From Clostridiaceae bacterium (GTDB taxonomy: Bacteria > Bacillota > Clostridia > Saccharofermentanales > DTU023), in assembly GCA_012519085.1 (NCBI GenBank), contig JAAYQX010000004.1, positions 1 to 36,478 of the forward strand: 36,478 nucleotides of DNA. Direction: 5' to 3'. Positions 7,058 to 15,285 of this stretch are shown in pieces (the first letter of the stretch is position 1; each line of letters opens with the position of its first letter). Below the pieces are notes generated by a model. That model did no database searches, had not been told where the DNA came from, and saw nothing but the letters and a program-made list of their open reading frames with translations. Position numbers and translations under genes: made by a program.

Positions 7058-8278
7058 TTAAGCCTGTTTACCGGAATTTCTTCTCATTATAGTTTCGTAT
7101 GCCGCTAGTGTATAGGGGTGAGCCGGTAGACCCTGTCGTCGCAAAGCACAAAAGACCTCGGACATACAAAGCAACATTGCGCCATCCAGATCATGTTCAG
7201 CTCTCTCCCTGATGGGAGGCAATGACTTGAATTCTCTACCGTATTCAATCTTGTCCGCCAGATAGATGATCTTTCCCAGATCACTTAATTGGGGATGAGC
7301 AGTTGTATGCCAACGGATGGCAGAACAAATGTCCTGATCTGAAATGCCTAATTCAGAGCTGACAAAGGTAGCGCTGGCAGGGGCATGTACAATCTTATCA
7401 TGCAGTTCCTCAAAGCCGTCCCGGCTCAAATCATATTGTTCGGACAGTGGCAGATTTTTCGCTATATCATGGAGCAATCCTGCAACCGCAGCCTGTCTGG
7501 GATCGACATTATGCTTAAGTGCCAGATGAACTGCATATTGCATCACATTCAAAACATGAACCCGTCGTTCCTGATCTAAGAGCGGCCATTGCAGCTGCTC
7601 CAGTCTTTGCAGATATGACCAGTCCTGCTCGTTGAATACGGACATTTCATCAGCAAAAGAAAATACTTGCTGCTCCGACAAAAAATCACTCACGGCTGCC
7701 GGCAGCAGGTGATCCGCACTTTCCCCGGCAATTAGCCTGGCCCTGATCTCTGTACTGGAAATAGTTACAGGCTCCCACTCCAAGAAGTCAATTCTGACCT
7801 GATATTTTTGTCGCAGGCAGTCCGCTGCAGCCCGGATTCTTTCGTCCTGGCCGTTTCCCCTCACTGCCACCAACAAGTCAACCTCTTTTAGCAGCTGATT
7901 AGACTTATACCAATGTCCAATCGCTAACAGCGAGTCCGATCCAATAAGCAAATCAATCCTCGCCTCAACTCCGGATTCTTCAAAATACTTATTTTTTAAA
8001 TACTGTACAGTCCTAATTGTGTAGCTGGCACCGGTTTCAACTATTTCGGCATCAGAAACTGAGGCTCTTTCCTCAGAGGAACTTAATGCTAACCTCACTG
8101 TCTCAAAGCGATAGCCCGCAAAAGAAATGCGCCGTTCCTTGTGTGGCGATGGTCCTGTCGGCATAACAATAATCTCATCATATTTACCCAGAGCCGACAC
8201 TTTATTAACCAGTCTGAGATGAGCTAGATGAAAGGGATCAAAAGTACCGCCAAATAGTGCAATCCGGACCATCTTCAC
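7058..8278 (-). CDS. nadD: Fused nicotinate-mononucleotide adenylyltransferase (NadD) and YqeK HD-domain hydrolase
   Basis: Two enzymes in one 406-residue chain. Residues 1-205 are NadD, which adenylates nicotinate mononucleotide in NAD synthesis: GGTFDPFHLAH at 10-20 and ISSTEIR at 173-179 bind ATP. Residues 225-406 are a YqeK-type HD domain with H241, H270-D271, H298, H324 and D342 as likely metal ligands; YqeK proteins split diadenosine tetraphosphate symmetrically. In most Bacillota these are separate neighbouring genes. The first codon is GTG, and GTGA overlaps the purD stop by four bases, suggesting translational coupling; an ATG two codons on is possible. The next gene is rsfS. No indel is needed to join the halves, so the fusion appears real in this sequence. 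Confidence 0.93.
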   Translation of the reverse strand: MKMVRIALFGGTFDPFHLAHLRLVNKVSALGKYDEIIVMPTGPSPHKERRISFAGYRFETVRLALSSSEERASVSDAEIVETGASYTIRTVQYLKNKYFEESGVEARIDLLIGSDSLLAIGHWYKSNQLLKEVDLLVAVRGNGQDERIRAAADCLRQKYQVRIDFLEWEPVTISSTEIRARLIAGESADHLLPAAVSDFLSEQQVFSFADEMSVFNEQDWSYLQRLEQLQWPLLDQERRVHVLNVMQYAVHLALKHNVDPRQAAVAGLLHDIAKNLPLSEQYDLSRDGFEELHDKIVHAPASATFVSSELGISDQDICSAIRWHTTAHPQLSDLGKIIYLADKIEYGREFKSLPPIRERAEHDLDGAMLLCMSEVFCALRRQGLPAHPYTLAAYETIMRRNSGKQA

Positions 8279-9549
8279 CTCAGACCTCCGCCAATATCAT
8301 GACGATAGACATTATTTTTAAAACTGATTTTAGCTAGTTCGGCATAGGCCTTAGCAATCGCAGAATACAAATTATCGGCCTGGGCTGAAACTCCAAGTAC
8401 TCGGCCGCCGGCGGTAGCAAACTGTCCATTAGTTTTCTCAGTCCCGGAATGATAGACAAAGGCGTCTCGCACATTATCCAACCCCGAGATAGTATAGCCA
8501 GTCTGATATTGGCCCGGATAGCCCTGTGAAGCCATCATCACAACGCAACTGAAATCGCCACTGTATTTTAGCCGGTGTTTGTCAAGCTCTCCCGCCATAG
8601 TGGCTTTGAATAGCGTGTAAAGATCGTTTTTAACCAGAGGCAATACGGCTTGAGCTTCAGGATCGCCAAAGCGTGCGTTAAATTCAATTACATAGGGTCC
8701 GTTATCAGTTAACATCAAACCGCCGTAAAGTACGCCCTTGAAAGGAGTGCCGAGTCGATCCATCTCAGCAATTACCGGTTTGAAGATAGTATTAAGGATA
8801 CACTCCTGTAATTCAGCATCAACTTCAGCTATAGGAGCAATTGCACCCATGCCGCCGGTATTGGGCCCGGTATCGCCATCGCCAATCCGTTTGTGATCTC
8901 TGGAGCTTGGCAAAGGCAGCAGATTCTTCCCATCACTAAAGCAGAGTATTGTCACTTCCGGACCGGTAAGAAACTCCTCAATTAAAATATTATTTCCAGC
9001 TTGACCGAAAATCTGATTTTCCATCAGATCTGTCACAGCCTGTGCAGCTTCTGTAGAATCCTGGCAGATCAGAACGCCTTTCCCTTGGGCCAGTCCGTCA
9101 GCCTTAATTACAATTGGATAAATACAATCAGCCAAAAAGGTTACGGCCTCTTGGGGCGAGCTGCAAATTTTTGCTGCCGCAGTAGGAATAGACAGACGGT
9201 TCATAATTTCTTTGGCAAAGACCTTGCTGGATTCAAGCTTAGCCGCTGCCGCAGAGGGGCCGAAAGCCTTAACTCCCGCCGCCTCTAACCTGTCCACCAG
9301 CCCCAGAGCCAGTGGATCATCAGGGGTTACAACTACCAGATCACACTGCAATCTAACAGCCAAACTCACTTGCGCATCAATATCAGTCGCCTTGACAGCA
9401 GGATGGCAGATTGCCAGCTCAGAGATGCCGCCATTGCCCGGAGCACAATGCAATTCTGCAATTTCCGGACTTTTCGACAGAGCATGAATTACAGCATGTT
9501 CACGTCCGCCGCCGCCAACCACCAGAACAATATCACCGTTTTTCGGCAT
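8275..9549 (-). CDS. purD: Phosphoribosylamine-glycine ligase
   Basis: ATP-grasp enzyme of purine synthesis step 2: joins glycine to phosphoribosylamine to give GAR. Its 424 residues match the family. Seen motifs: N-terminal VVGGGGREHA, APGN, ATP-grasp lysine IKADGLAQGKGV, SRDHKRIGDGDTGPNTGGMGA, and metal-binding VIEFNARFGDPEAQ. The start ATG 9549 has AGGAGGAGGG just upstream. It lies 12 bases after purH and overlaps the nadD start, so it ends the purE-N-H-D group. Confidence 0.97.
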   Translation of the reverse strand: MPKNGDIVLVVGGGGREHAVIHALSKSPEIAELHCAPGNGGISELAICHPAVKATDIDAQVSLAVRLQCDLVVVTPDDPLALGLVDRLEAAGVKAFGPSAAAAKLESSKVFAKEIMNRLSIPTAAAKICSSPQEAVTFLADCIYPIVIKADGLAQGKGVLICQDSTEAAQAVTDLMENQIFGQAGNNILIEEFLTGPEVTILCFSDGKNLLPLPSSRDHKRIGDGDTGPNTGGMGAIAPIAEVDAELQECILNTIFKPVIAEMDRLGTPFKGVLYGGLMLTDNGPYVIEFNARFGDPEAQAVLPLVKNDLYTLFKATMAGELDKHRLKYSGDFSCVVMMASQGYPGQYQTGYTISGLDNVRDAFVYHSGTEKTNGQFATAGGRVLGVSAQADNLYSAIAKAYAELAKISFKNNVYRHDIGGGLR

Positions 9550-9561
9550 CAGACCCTCCTC

Positions 9562-11103
9562 CTAGTGACGGAAATGCCGCACTCCTGTCAGAACCATGGG
9601 TAAATTATTAGCATCGCAGTATTCTATGCTTTCAGCATCTCTCAATGAGCCGCCGGGCTGGATAATTGCCGCTACACCGGCCCGATGTGCCTCTGTCACA
9701 GTATCCGCAAAAGGGAAAAAAGCATCGGAAGCCAAGATCGCCCCTTGAGCCTTAGCGCCCGCTTGCTCAATAGCAATTCGAGCAGACTGCACTCTATTCA
9801 TCTGACCGGCACCAATGCCAACGGTAGCACCGTCCTTGACCAGGACAATCGCATTGGACTTAACATGCTTGACGACTTTCATGCCAAAAAGCAGATCGGA
9901 AGTCTGCGTCTGCAACGGCTTGACCTGAGTCGGCACTGACCAGTTCTGATCATCGGCTTCATTATCTTCATCTTGTACGAGCAAACCGCCTAAGATATCC
10001 TTTTGCTTCTTGCGGCAAAAACCCTCTGCCAGATCAGGCAATTTCAGTAGGCGCAGATTAGGTTTTTGCTTCAATATCTCTAAAGCTTCTGCTGTAAAAT
10101 CCGGAGCGACAACTACTTCCAAAAATATTTCGTTCATCTTGGCCGCTACATCAGCTTCTACAATCCTATTGGCAGCAACAATACCCCCGAAGATAGAAAC
10201 CGGGTCGCATTCATAGGCCTTGGTCCAAGCACCAATTAACTCTTCACAGATTCCGACTCCGCAGGGATTGGCGTGCTTGACCGCAACAATACAAGGCTGA
10301 TCGAATTCACGGACCAACGCCAGCGCAGCATCCGTATCCGCAAGATTGTTATAGGACAACTCTTTACCGGATAACTGCTCAGCACCGGTTAGTGAGCCTG
10401 GAACAGGAATGGCCGCCTGATAATAATCAGCTCCCTGCTGCGGATTCTCACCATAGCGAAGTTTGGCTAAATGGATATAGCTAGGAGTATATGTCGCGCC
10501 CGTCTCCAAATTGAGCCCGGCATTTTTCGCCTCAGAGCGCAACCATTCAGCAATGACAGCGTCATAGGCAGCTGTTTGCTCGAAAACCTTAAGTGCTAAT
10601 TCAAAGCGTAAATCCATACCCGCCTCACCTGCACTCAAGTTCTCGATCACACGATCATAATCCAGAGGATCACAGACCACCAGCACATCCTGATAATTCT
10701 TAGCAGCTGCCCTTAGCATTGAAGGTCCGCCTATATCAATTTGCTCAACACATTCCTGTCTGGATTTGCCGGTCTGCAAAACAGTCTGCCGGAACGGATA
10801 GAGATTAACCGCAATCAGATCAATTGGCTGCATGCCATGCAAATTCATCTGCTCACGATGAGCCGGCAGATCACGCCGGCCTAACAGCGGACCGAAAATC
10901 ATCGGATGCAAAGTCTTAACTCGGCCATCCAAACATTCCGGAAAATTTGTCACCTCATCGACGTGAATAACCGGGATACCAGCTGTCTCAAGATGCGCTG
11001 CCGTCCCACCGGTTGAGATTATTTCATAGCCCAGCTCATGTAGCTTCCGGGCAAATTCTGCAACTCCTGTCTTATCCGATACACTAATCAATGCTCTTTT
11101 CAT
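9562..11103 (-). CDS. purH: Bifunctional AICAR transformylase / IMP cyclohydrolase
   Basis: Performs the last two steps of IMP synthesis: formyl transfer from 10-formyl-THF to AICAR and ring closure. The N-terminal cyclohydrolase (MGS-like) domain begins RALISVSDKTG and has STGGTA and KTLHP; the C-terminal transformylase carries the KHANPCG motif and SDAFFPF. ATG 11103 is chosen because GAGGT precedes it by six bases and it gives the usual 513 residues; the frame stays open to 11199 but that extension has no homologous look. It is separated by 55 bases from purN. Confidence 0.97.
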   Translation of the reverse strand: MKRALISVSDKTGVAEFARKLHELGYEIISTGGTAAHLETAGIPVIHVDEVTNFPECLDGRVKTLHPMIFGPLLGRRDLPAHREQMNLHGMQPIDLIAVNLYPFRQTVLQTGKSRQECVEQIDIGGPSMLRAAAKNYQDVLVVCDPLDYDRVIENLSAGEAGMDLRFELALKVFEQTAAYDAVIAEWLRSEAKNAGLNLETGATYTPSYIHLAKLRYGENPQQGADYYQAAIPVPGSLTGAEQLSGKELSYNNLADTDAALALVREFDQPCIVAVKHANPCGVGICEELIGAWTKAYECDPVSIFGGIVAANRIVEADVAAKMNEIFLEVVVAPDFTAEALEILKQKPNLRLLKLPDLAEGFCRKKQKDILGGLLVQDEDNEADDQNWSVPTQVKPLQTQTSDLLFGMKVVKHVKSNAIVLVKDGATVGIGAGQMNRVQSARIAIEQAGAKAQGAILASDAFFPFADTVTEAHRAGVAAIIQPGGSLRDAESIEYCDANNLPMVLTGVRHFRH

Positions 11104-11158
11104 ATTTACCTCTTTTATATACAGCCGGTCTACGCACAAGTCCCGGCCCCTCATTAAA

Positions 11159-11773
11159 TTATTTAAATGGTTGTCTGCCCCTCTCCTTCGCCTCAGCAAA
11201 AGAGCGGATCACCTGCGGCAGTATTATCTTCTCAGCCTCGTCCATTACGCGTTTCTGCAGACTCAGCGGATCATCGCCCGGCAGCACAGGTACTTCCTTT
11301 TGCAATAGGATCCTGCCCCGGTCATACTCTTCATTCACCAGATGAACGGTAGCTCCCGTCACAGACTCACCTGCAGCCAATACAGCCTCATGCGGCCGGA
11401 TGCCATACATCCCCTGCCCCCCGTGTTTCGGCAGCAAAGCCGGATGAATATTAATCACTCGCTCCGGAAACTCCCGAATCAACTTCGGTCCAACCTTCTG
11501 CAGATAGCCGGCCAGTACAATCAGGTCTACATCATCTGCCCGCAACTGCCGCAATATCTCAGAGCTCATCTCCTCCGCAGTTGAATATGACGAAGGCGCA
11601 TAGAGTGAATACGGAATCCTATACTTGAGGGCTCGCCGTTCAGCACCTATTCCCGCCTTAGATGAAATCACTCTTACGATCTTGACATTTTTTAGCTCGC
11701 CGGTTTCAATCGCATCGATAATATTTTGCAAATTCGTGCCGCCTCCGGACACAAAAACAGCTATTCTAAGCAT
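11159..11773 (-). CDS. purN: Phosphoribosylglycinamide formyltransferase
   Basis: Transfers formyl from 10-formyl-THF to GAR. Length (204) is typical. Seen: VSGGGTNLQ phosphate-binding loop near residue 8, LAGYLQKVG, catalytic INIHPALLP (Asn and His) and the aspartate in HLVNEEYDRG. The insert between HPALLP and GATVH reads HGGQGMYG, the normal substrate-binding loop. The start overlaps the purE 3' end by eight bases and lacks a strong ribosome site, so it probably depends on translation of purE. Confidence 0.97.
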   Translation of the reverse strand: MLRIAVFVSGGGTNLQNIIDAIETGELKNVKIVRVISSKAGIGAERRALKYRIPYSLYAPSSYSTAEEMSSEILRQLRADDVDLIVLAGYLQKVGPKLIREFPERVINIHPALLPKHGGQGMYGIRPHEAVLAAGESVTGATVHLVNEEYDRGRILLQKEVPVLPGDDPLSLQKRVMDEAEKIILPQVIRSFAEAKERGRQPFK

Positions 11774-12260
11774 TCAAACTGTCCTGAAGTTTCTGATCCT
11801 TTCTTGCTACAGCATCCGCCATTTCTTGTTTGGCCGCCTTTAGCTTCGCGGCCAGTTCCGGGGATGACAAGGCCAGAATCTGAATCGCCAGCAAAGCAGC
11901 GTTCCTGGCACCATCAATAGCTACTGTAGCAACCGGAATGCCCGGCGGCATCTGTACCATCGCATACAAGGCATCCAGACCATTTAAGGCGCCGCCTGCT
12001 ATCGGCAAACCGATCACCGGTAAAGTCGTATAGGCCGCTAACACACCGGCCAGATGCGCAGCCAGACCTGCGGCGGCAATAATGACGCCATAGCCGGCCT
12101 CCTCTGCTGTTACAGCCAACTGATGGGCAAGCTCGGGCGTTCGATGTGCCGAACAGACACGGGCGGTATATTCAACACCGAAATCATCCAGAGTCTCTAA
12201 ACAAGATCTCAACTTTGGCAAATCAGAATCACTGCCCATAACAACCAATACTTTTAGCAT
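11766..12260 (-). CDS. purE: N5-carboxyaminoimidazole ribonucleotide mutase (PurE class I)
   Basis: Rearranges N5-CAIR to CAIR in purine synthesis. It shows MGSDSDLP at residues 9-16, SAHRTPE with the catalytic histidine at about 39, [12 protein letters not shown] and [17 protein letters not shown]. Class I PurE normally works with PurK, which is not in the window. GAGGAGG precedes ATG 12260. It lies ten bases after prfB, so the purine genes here have no visible operator or riboswitch of their own. Confidence 0.97.
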   Translation of the reverse strand: MLKVLVVMGSDSDLPKLRSCLETLDDFGVEYTARVCSAHRTPELAHQLAVTAEEAGYGVIIAAAGLAAHLAGVLAAYTTLPVIGLPIAGGALNGLDALYAMVQMPPGIPVATVAIDGARNAALLAIQILALSSPELAAKLKAAKQEMADAVARKDQKLQDSLNA

Positions 12261-12270
12261 ATCGCCCTCC

Positions 12271-13383
12271 TCATTTTTGTATCTTGTCGCCGGCTAAATA
12301 GGCATAGATAAAATCATCAATGTCGCCGTTCATAACCGCTTCAATATCTGACTTCTCACAACCGGTCCGGTGATCCTTAACCATTGTATATGGACAAAAA
12401 ACATAGGATCTGATCTGACTGCCCCAGCCGATCTCCAGCATATCGCCCTTCAGATCTTCAATCCTGTCCATATGCCGCTGCCTGGCCAGGGTATATAGCT
12501 TAGCTTTCAACATGCGCAAAGCGGTCTCACGGTTTTGAATCTGTGATCGTTCATTTTGACAGGATACCACTATACCGGTTGGCAAATGCGTCATTCTGAC
12601 AGCAGAAGACGTCTTATTTACATGTTGACCGCCAGCCCCGGAGGCGCGGAAGACATCAATCTTGAGATCATCATCTTTGATCTCAATTACAATTGAATCA
12701 TCGAGCTCAGGCAAAACTTCCGTGGAAGCAAATGATGTATGGCGTCTGCCGGAAGAATCAAAAGGAGAAATTCTTACCAGCCGATGAACGCCGTGCTCAG
12801 AACGGAGATAACCATAGGCATTTTCACCGCTCAGCTTAAAAGTAATACTCTTAATTCCGGCCTCGTCACCATCCAGCCAGTCCAGAACCTGTACCTCATA
12901 GTCATTGCTCTCCGCCCAGCGCGAATACATGCGGTAGAGCATCTCACACCAGTCCTGGGCTTCTGTTCCGCCGGCTCCGGCATGGAGGGTGACAATTGCA
13001 TTGGCAGAATCGTGTTCTTCGGTGAGCAATGTTCTCAAACGCATATGTTCGAAGTCACGGCTCCATCTCTTTAACGCAGCAGCTATTTCGGGGATTACCT
13101 CACTATCCCCTTCCTCCGCTCCCAGTTCACACAGCACCGCAAGATCATCCAGGGCATTAAGCAACCTATGATACTCGGCAGATTTACTGGTAATCACACT
13201 GATGCGTTTCTGTGTAATGCGGGCCTGATCAGGATCAGACCAAAAATCAGGGTCAGATGTCAGAAGGGTTAGTTCTTTCAATTCCGCCTGCTCACTATCT
13301 AAATTCAAAGCGCGTTCTAAGTCCAGCAGCTCCTGTCTCCGTTGCTCTATATCAATTTTAAATTGTTCAAATTCCAGTATCAC
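12271..13383 (-). CDS. prfB: Peptide chain release factor 2
   Basis: Recognises UGA and UAA stops and triggers peptide release. It has a full RF2 plan: helical domain 1, stop-codon tripeptide region with the SPF motif (VRISPFDSSGRRHTSFAS), the peptidyl-transferase loop GGQ in RASGAGGQHVNKT, and C-terminal GWGSQIRSYVF. Length (370) is normal. Most prfB genes carry an in-frame UGA near codon 25 bypassed by +1 frameshifting; this one reads straight through. The start is a GTG whose bases GTGA overlap the UGA stop of a nine-codon upstream frame (see separate entry). AAGGAG lies 11 bases upstream. Confidence 0.96.
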   Translation of the reverse strand: MILEFEQFKIDIEQRRQELLDLERALNLDSEQAELKELTLLTSDPDFWSDPDQARITQKRISVITSKSAEYHRLLNALDDLAVLCELGAEEGDSEVIPEIAAALKRWSRDFEHMRLRTLLTEEHDSANAIVTLHAGAGGTEAQDWCEMLYRMYSRWAESNDYEVQVLDWLDGDEAGIKSITFKLSGENAYGYLRSEHGVHRLVRISPFDSSGRRHTSFASTEVLPELDDSIVIEIKDDDLKIDVFRASGAGGQHVNKTSSAVRMTHLPTGIVVSCQNERSQIQNRETALRMLKAKLYTLARQRHMDRIEDLKGDMLEIGWGSQIRSYVFCPYTMVKDHRTGCEKSDIEAVMNGDIDDFIYAYLAGDKIQK

Positions 13384-13409
13384 TTATTTTCTCTCTCCTT
13401 TATGCTCAT
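13380..13409 (-). other. Possible nine-codon upstream reading frame ending on UGA at the prfB start
   Basis: ATG at 13409 opens the frame MSIKERENK and stops at TGA (13380-13382), which overlaps the prfB GTG start as GTGA. The prfB ribosome site AAGGAG lies inside it. Its own ribosome site is weak (GGA). It could be chance, or a way to couple UGA termination to prfB initiation. Confidence 0.25.
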
Positions 13410-13432
13410 GTAGATTCCAGGGCATAAAGTCG

Positions 13433-14176
13433 TCAGAGATCATCCCATTTGTCATCCGTCGACCTAATACTCAATTGAGAGAGATAGATAATGCCGTTGA
13501 GGCGTCCGGAAGCAAGCATCCTAAAAGCGAAAAAGAAACCCATCAGCAAACTTCCCGCCCAGGCTGAACTGGCCAGAATTCCTACTAAAAATTGTGCCAT
13601 AAAGCGCAGAAGAAATGTAACAGCAATAACGCTAGTAAATATCTGCAGCTTATATCCTTTGGTCAAGTGCCAACTTTGTTCCATAGCTTTAGATAATGAC
13701 TGTCGCTCCAAAACCAATTTAAGCGGCACGAAATAGAAGGCAGACATAAAGAAATAATAGGGAATCTCCAGCAAAAGGATTGACAAGAGATGAATCCCGC
13801 CGCAGATGCAGGAAAAGATTATCAAGGGAAATATTTTGCGCAGAACCTGCGGCAGGGCAGATTTTTGCTCTTTACGGATTACATTACCGACCATAGTTGC
13901 CGCATAACTTACAGCTAGTATAAAGCCCATAAGCAGAACCAACGGATAAAGTGACATATAGACATAAAATATAGGATCAATTTCCGGCAACGCCAAGCTG
14001 GGATTGACCAGCCACTCCGTAATTTGCAGCAAAATCCTGGTCTGCAAATCTTTGCCGGACAAACCCATCATCAATGCGGAATATGCCAGGAAGAGTACAA
14101 AAAACCAAGACTGAACATGACGTTCAGGCTCCAGCTCATAAAATTTATAGGCGTTAAATACACTAATCCTTCGCAT
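13433..14176 (-). CDS. Predicted multi-pass membrane protein of unknown function
   Basis: I do not recognise a specific family. The 247-residue product has about five to six hydrophobic segments (near residues 25-40, 75-100, 115-160, 180-205 and 208-225 of the shorter form). A conserved-looking internal piece, LSKAMEQSWHLTKGYK, before a membrane helix resembles the layout of DUF975 or glycerophosphodiesterase-type membrane domains; this is a resemblance only. ATG 14176 is preferred over TTG 14191 because a weak GAGAG precedes it and nothing precedes the TTG. It sits between the ACT regulator and prfB with gaps of about 50 bases each side, so it probably belongs to the same transcription unit. 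Confidence 0.75.
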   Translation of the reverse strand: MRRISVFNAYKFYELEPERHVQSWFFVLFLAYSALMMGLSGKDLQTRILLQITEWLVNPSLALPEIDPIFYVYMSLYPLVLLMGFILAVSYAATMVGNVIRKEQKSALPQVLRKIFPLIIFSCICGGIHLLSILLLEIPYYFFMSAFYFVPLKLVLERQSLSKAMEQSWHLTKGYKLQIFTSVIAVTFLLRFMAQFLVGILASSAWAGSLLMGFFFAFRMLASGRLNGIIYLSQLSIRSTDDKWDDL

Positions 14177-14231
14177 TTTATCTCTCGCCAAAATGATAAA
14201 CTATTTCAGCGCGCTCTGCCATTATCTGTTG

Positions 14232-14669
14232 TTATTTATCCATAATTGTAATTGTTCGTATCCCATGTACTCGACGCAATCTGGTTAGCAGCTCAGCCTT
14301 CGTATCCTTCATTAAGGCATCATCCAATGTGACCAGGACTGTGGACAAACCTTTAATTGCCATATTCTGATGCAGATTGACTATGCGGGCACCGCTATTT
14401 GCAATCGCCTCTATGGTAGCGGATAGAATTCCTGCAAAATTTTCCATCTGAAGCAATAAGGAAAACATCCTGCCACGTTTGGTCTCGGCAAAAGGTCTGA
14501 CAGCATCGCGATATTTATAATAGGCACTACGGCTGATTTTGACTTGCTGCACCGCACTGTTAACGGAATATACTTCGCCCGAATCAAGCAGTTTTTTTAC
14601 TTCAATAACCTTGCGGAACACATCCGGCAGAACATCAGCTCTGACAATAAGATACTCGCCCTTTTTCAT
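14232..14669 (-). CDS. UPF0735/PheB-type ACT domain protein
   Basis: Probable small regulatory protein that senses an amino acid. The N-terminal 60 residues have a helix-turn-helix-like segment (VNSAVQQVKISRSAYYKYRD) and the C-terminal half is an ACT domain (GILSATIEAIANSGARIVNL, then STVLVTLD). This arrangement and 145-residue length match the UPF0735 family, sometimes called PheB because it can lie beside pheA; no phenylalanine gene is nearby here. It overlaps rdgB by four bases (ATGA), implying coupled translation. Ligand and target are unknown. Confidence 0.88.
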   Translation of the reverse strand: MKKGEYLIVRADVLPDVFRKVIEVKKLLDSGEVYSVNSAVQQVKISRSAYYKYRDAVRPFAETKRGRMFSLLLQMENFAGILSATIEAIANSGARIVNLHQNMAIKGLSTVLVTLDDALMKDTKAELLTRLRRVHGIRTITIMDK

Positions 14670-15271
14670 TTATTGTCCATCTCCTCTTCAAAGTCTTGCA
14701 AAAAATTTCTAAATTTTGCAATGGCAATCCCTCTATGACTAATTTTATTTTTATCTTCAGGCAACATTTCTGCTGTCGTTAAACCGATATCAGGAATATA
14801 AAAGACAGGATCGTATCCAAAGCCGTTCGTGCCGCGTTTTTGATCTAAAATGACGCCTTCAACCTGACCCGAGAAATAATAAGCTTCATCGTTATAAATA
14901 AAACACAGGGCACAGTGAAAGCTGGCAGTCCACTGCTGTTTAGGATATGGCTTTAACAAAGACCACAAAGTCTCAATTTTGTCAGCATAACTCGTTTTGA
15001 CGCCGGCAAATCTTGCAGTATACAGACCGGGCGCACCATCCAGCAAATCTACTGATAAACCTGTATCGTCAGCCAGTACCGGGCAGCGGCAAAAATCAAA
15101 AACCGCTTTTGCCTTTAAATAGGCATTTTCACGATAGCTGACCCCTTCCTCAGCAATCTCCTTGGTAAATCCAGCTTCAGCCATGCTCATTAACTCACAA
15201 CCGGTAGGTTCCAGCAATGATCTCAGCTCAGCCAGTTTATCTGAATTATTAGTAGCTATAATTATTTTCAT
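14666..15271 (-). CDS. rdgB: XTP/dITP diphosphatase (RdgB/HAM1 family)
   Basis: Removes non-canonical purine nucleoside triphosphates (XTP, dITP) before they enter DNA or RNA. Hallmarks: N-terminal ATNNSDKLAEL, YRENAYLKAKA, VLADDTGLSVDLLDGAPG, FGYDPVF and KNKISHRG. Length of about 200 is normal. ATG 15271 is preferred over the GTG three bases upstream because GGGAG sits six bases away. It lies 14 bases after the M3-like gene and overlaps the next gene. Confidence 0.96.
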   Translation of the reverse strand: MKIIIATNNSDKLAELRSLLEPTGCELMSMAEAGFTKEIAEEGVSYRENAYLKAKAVFDFCRCPVLADDTGLSVDLLDGAPGLYTARFAGVKTSYADKIETLWSLLKPYPKQQWTASFHCALCFIYNDEAYYFSGQVEGVILDQKRGTNGFGYDPVFYIPDIGLTTAEMLPEDKNKISHRGIAIAKFRNFLQDFEEEMDNK

Positions 15272-15285
15272 CACAAACTCCCGGA

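Noticed and set aside
11104-11199. N-terminal extension of purH to 11199
   Set aside because: It has no ribosome site or PurH-like residues, while ATG 11103 has GAGGT in place and gives the normal 513 residues.
13305-13310. A CTTTGA hexamer on the minus strand inside prfB, resembling the RF2 frameshift site
   Set aside because: The RF2 frame reads through it as GCT TTG AAT; the +1 shift would hit a TAG three codons on, and the frame leading into CTT TGA has a TAG just upstream.
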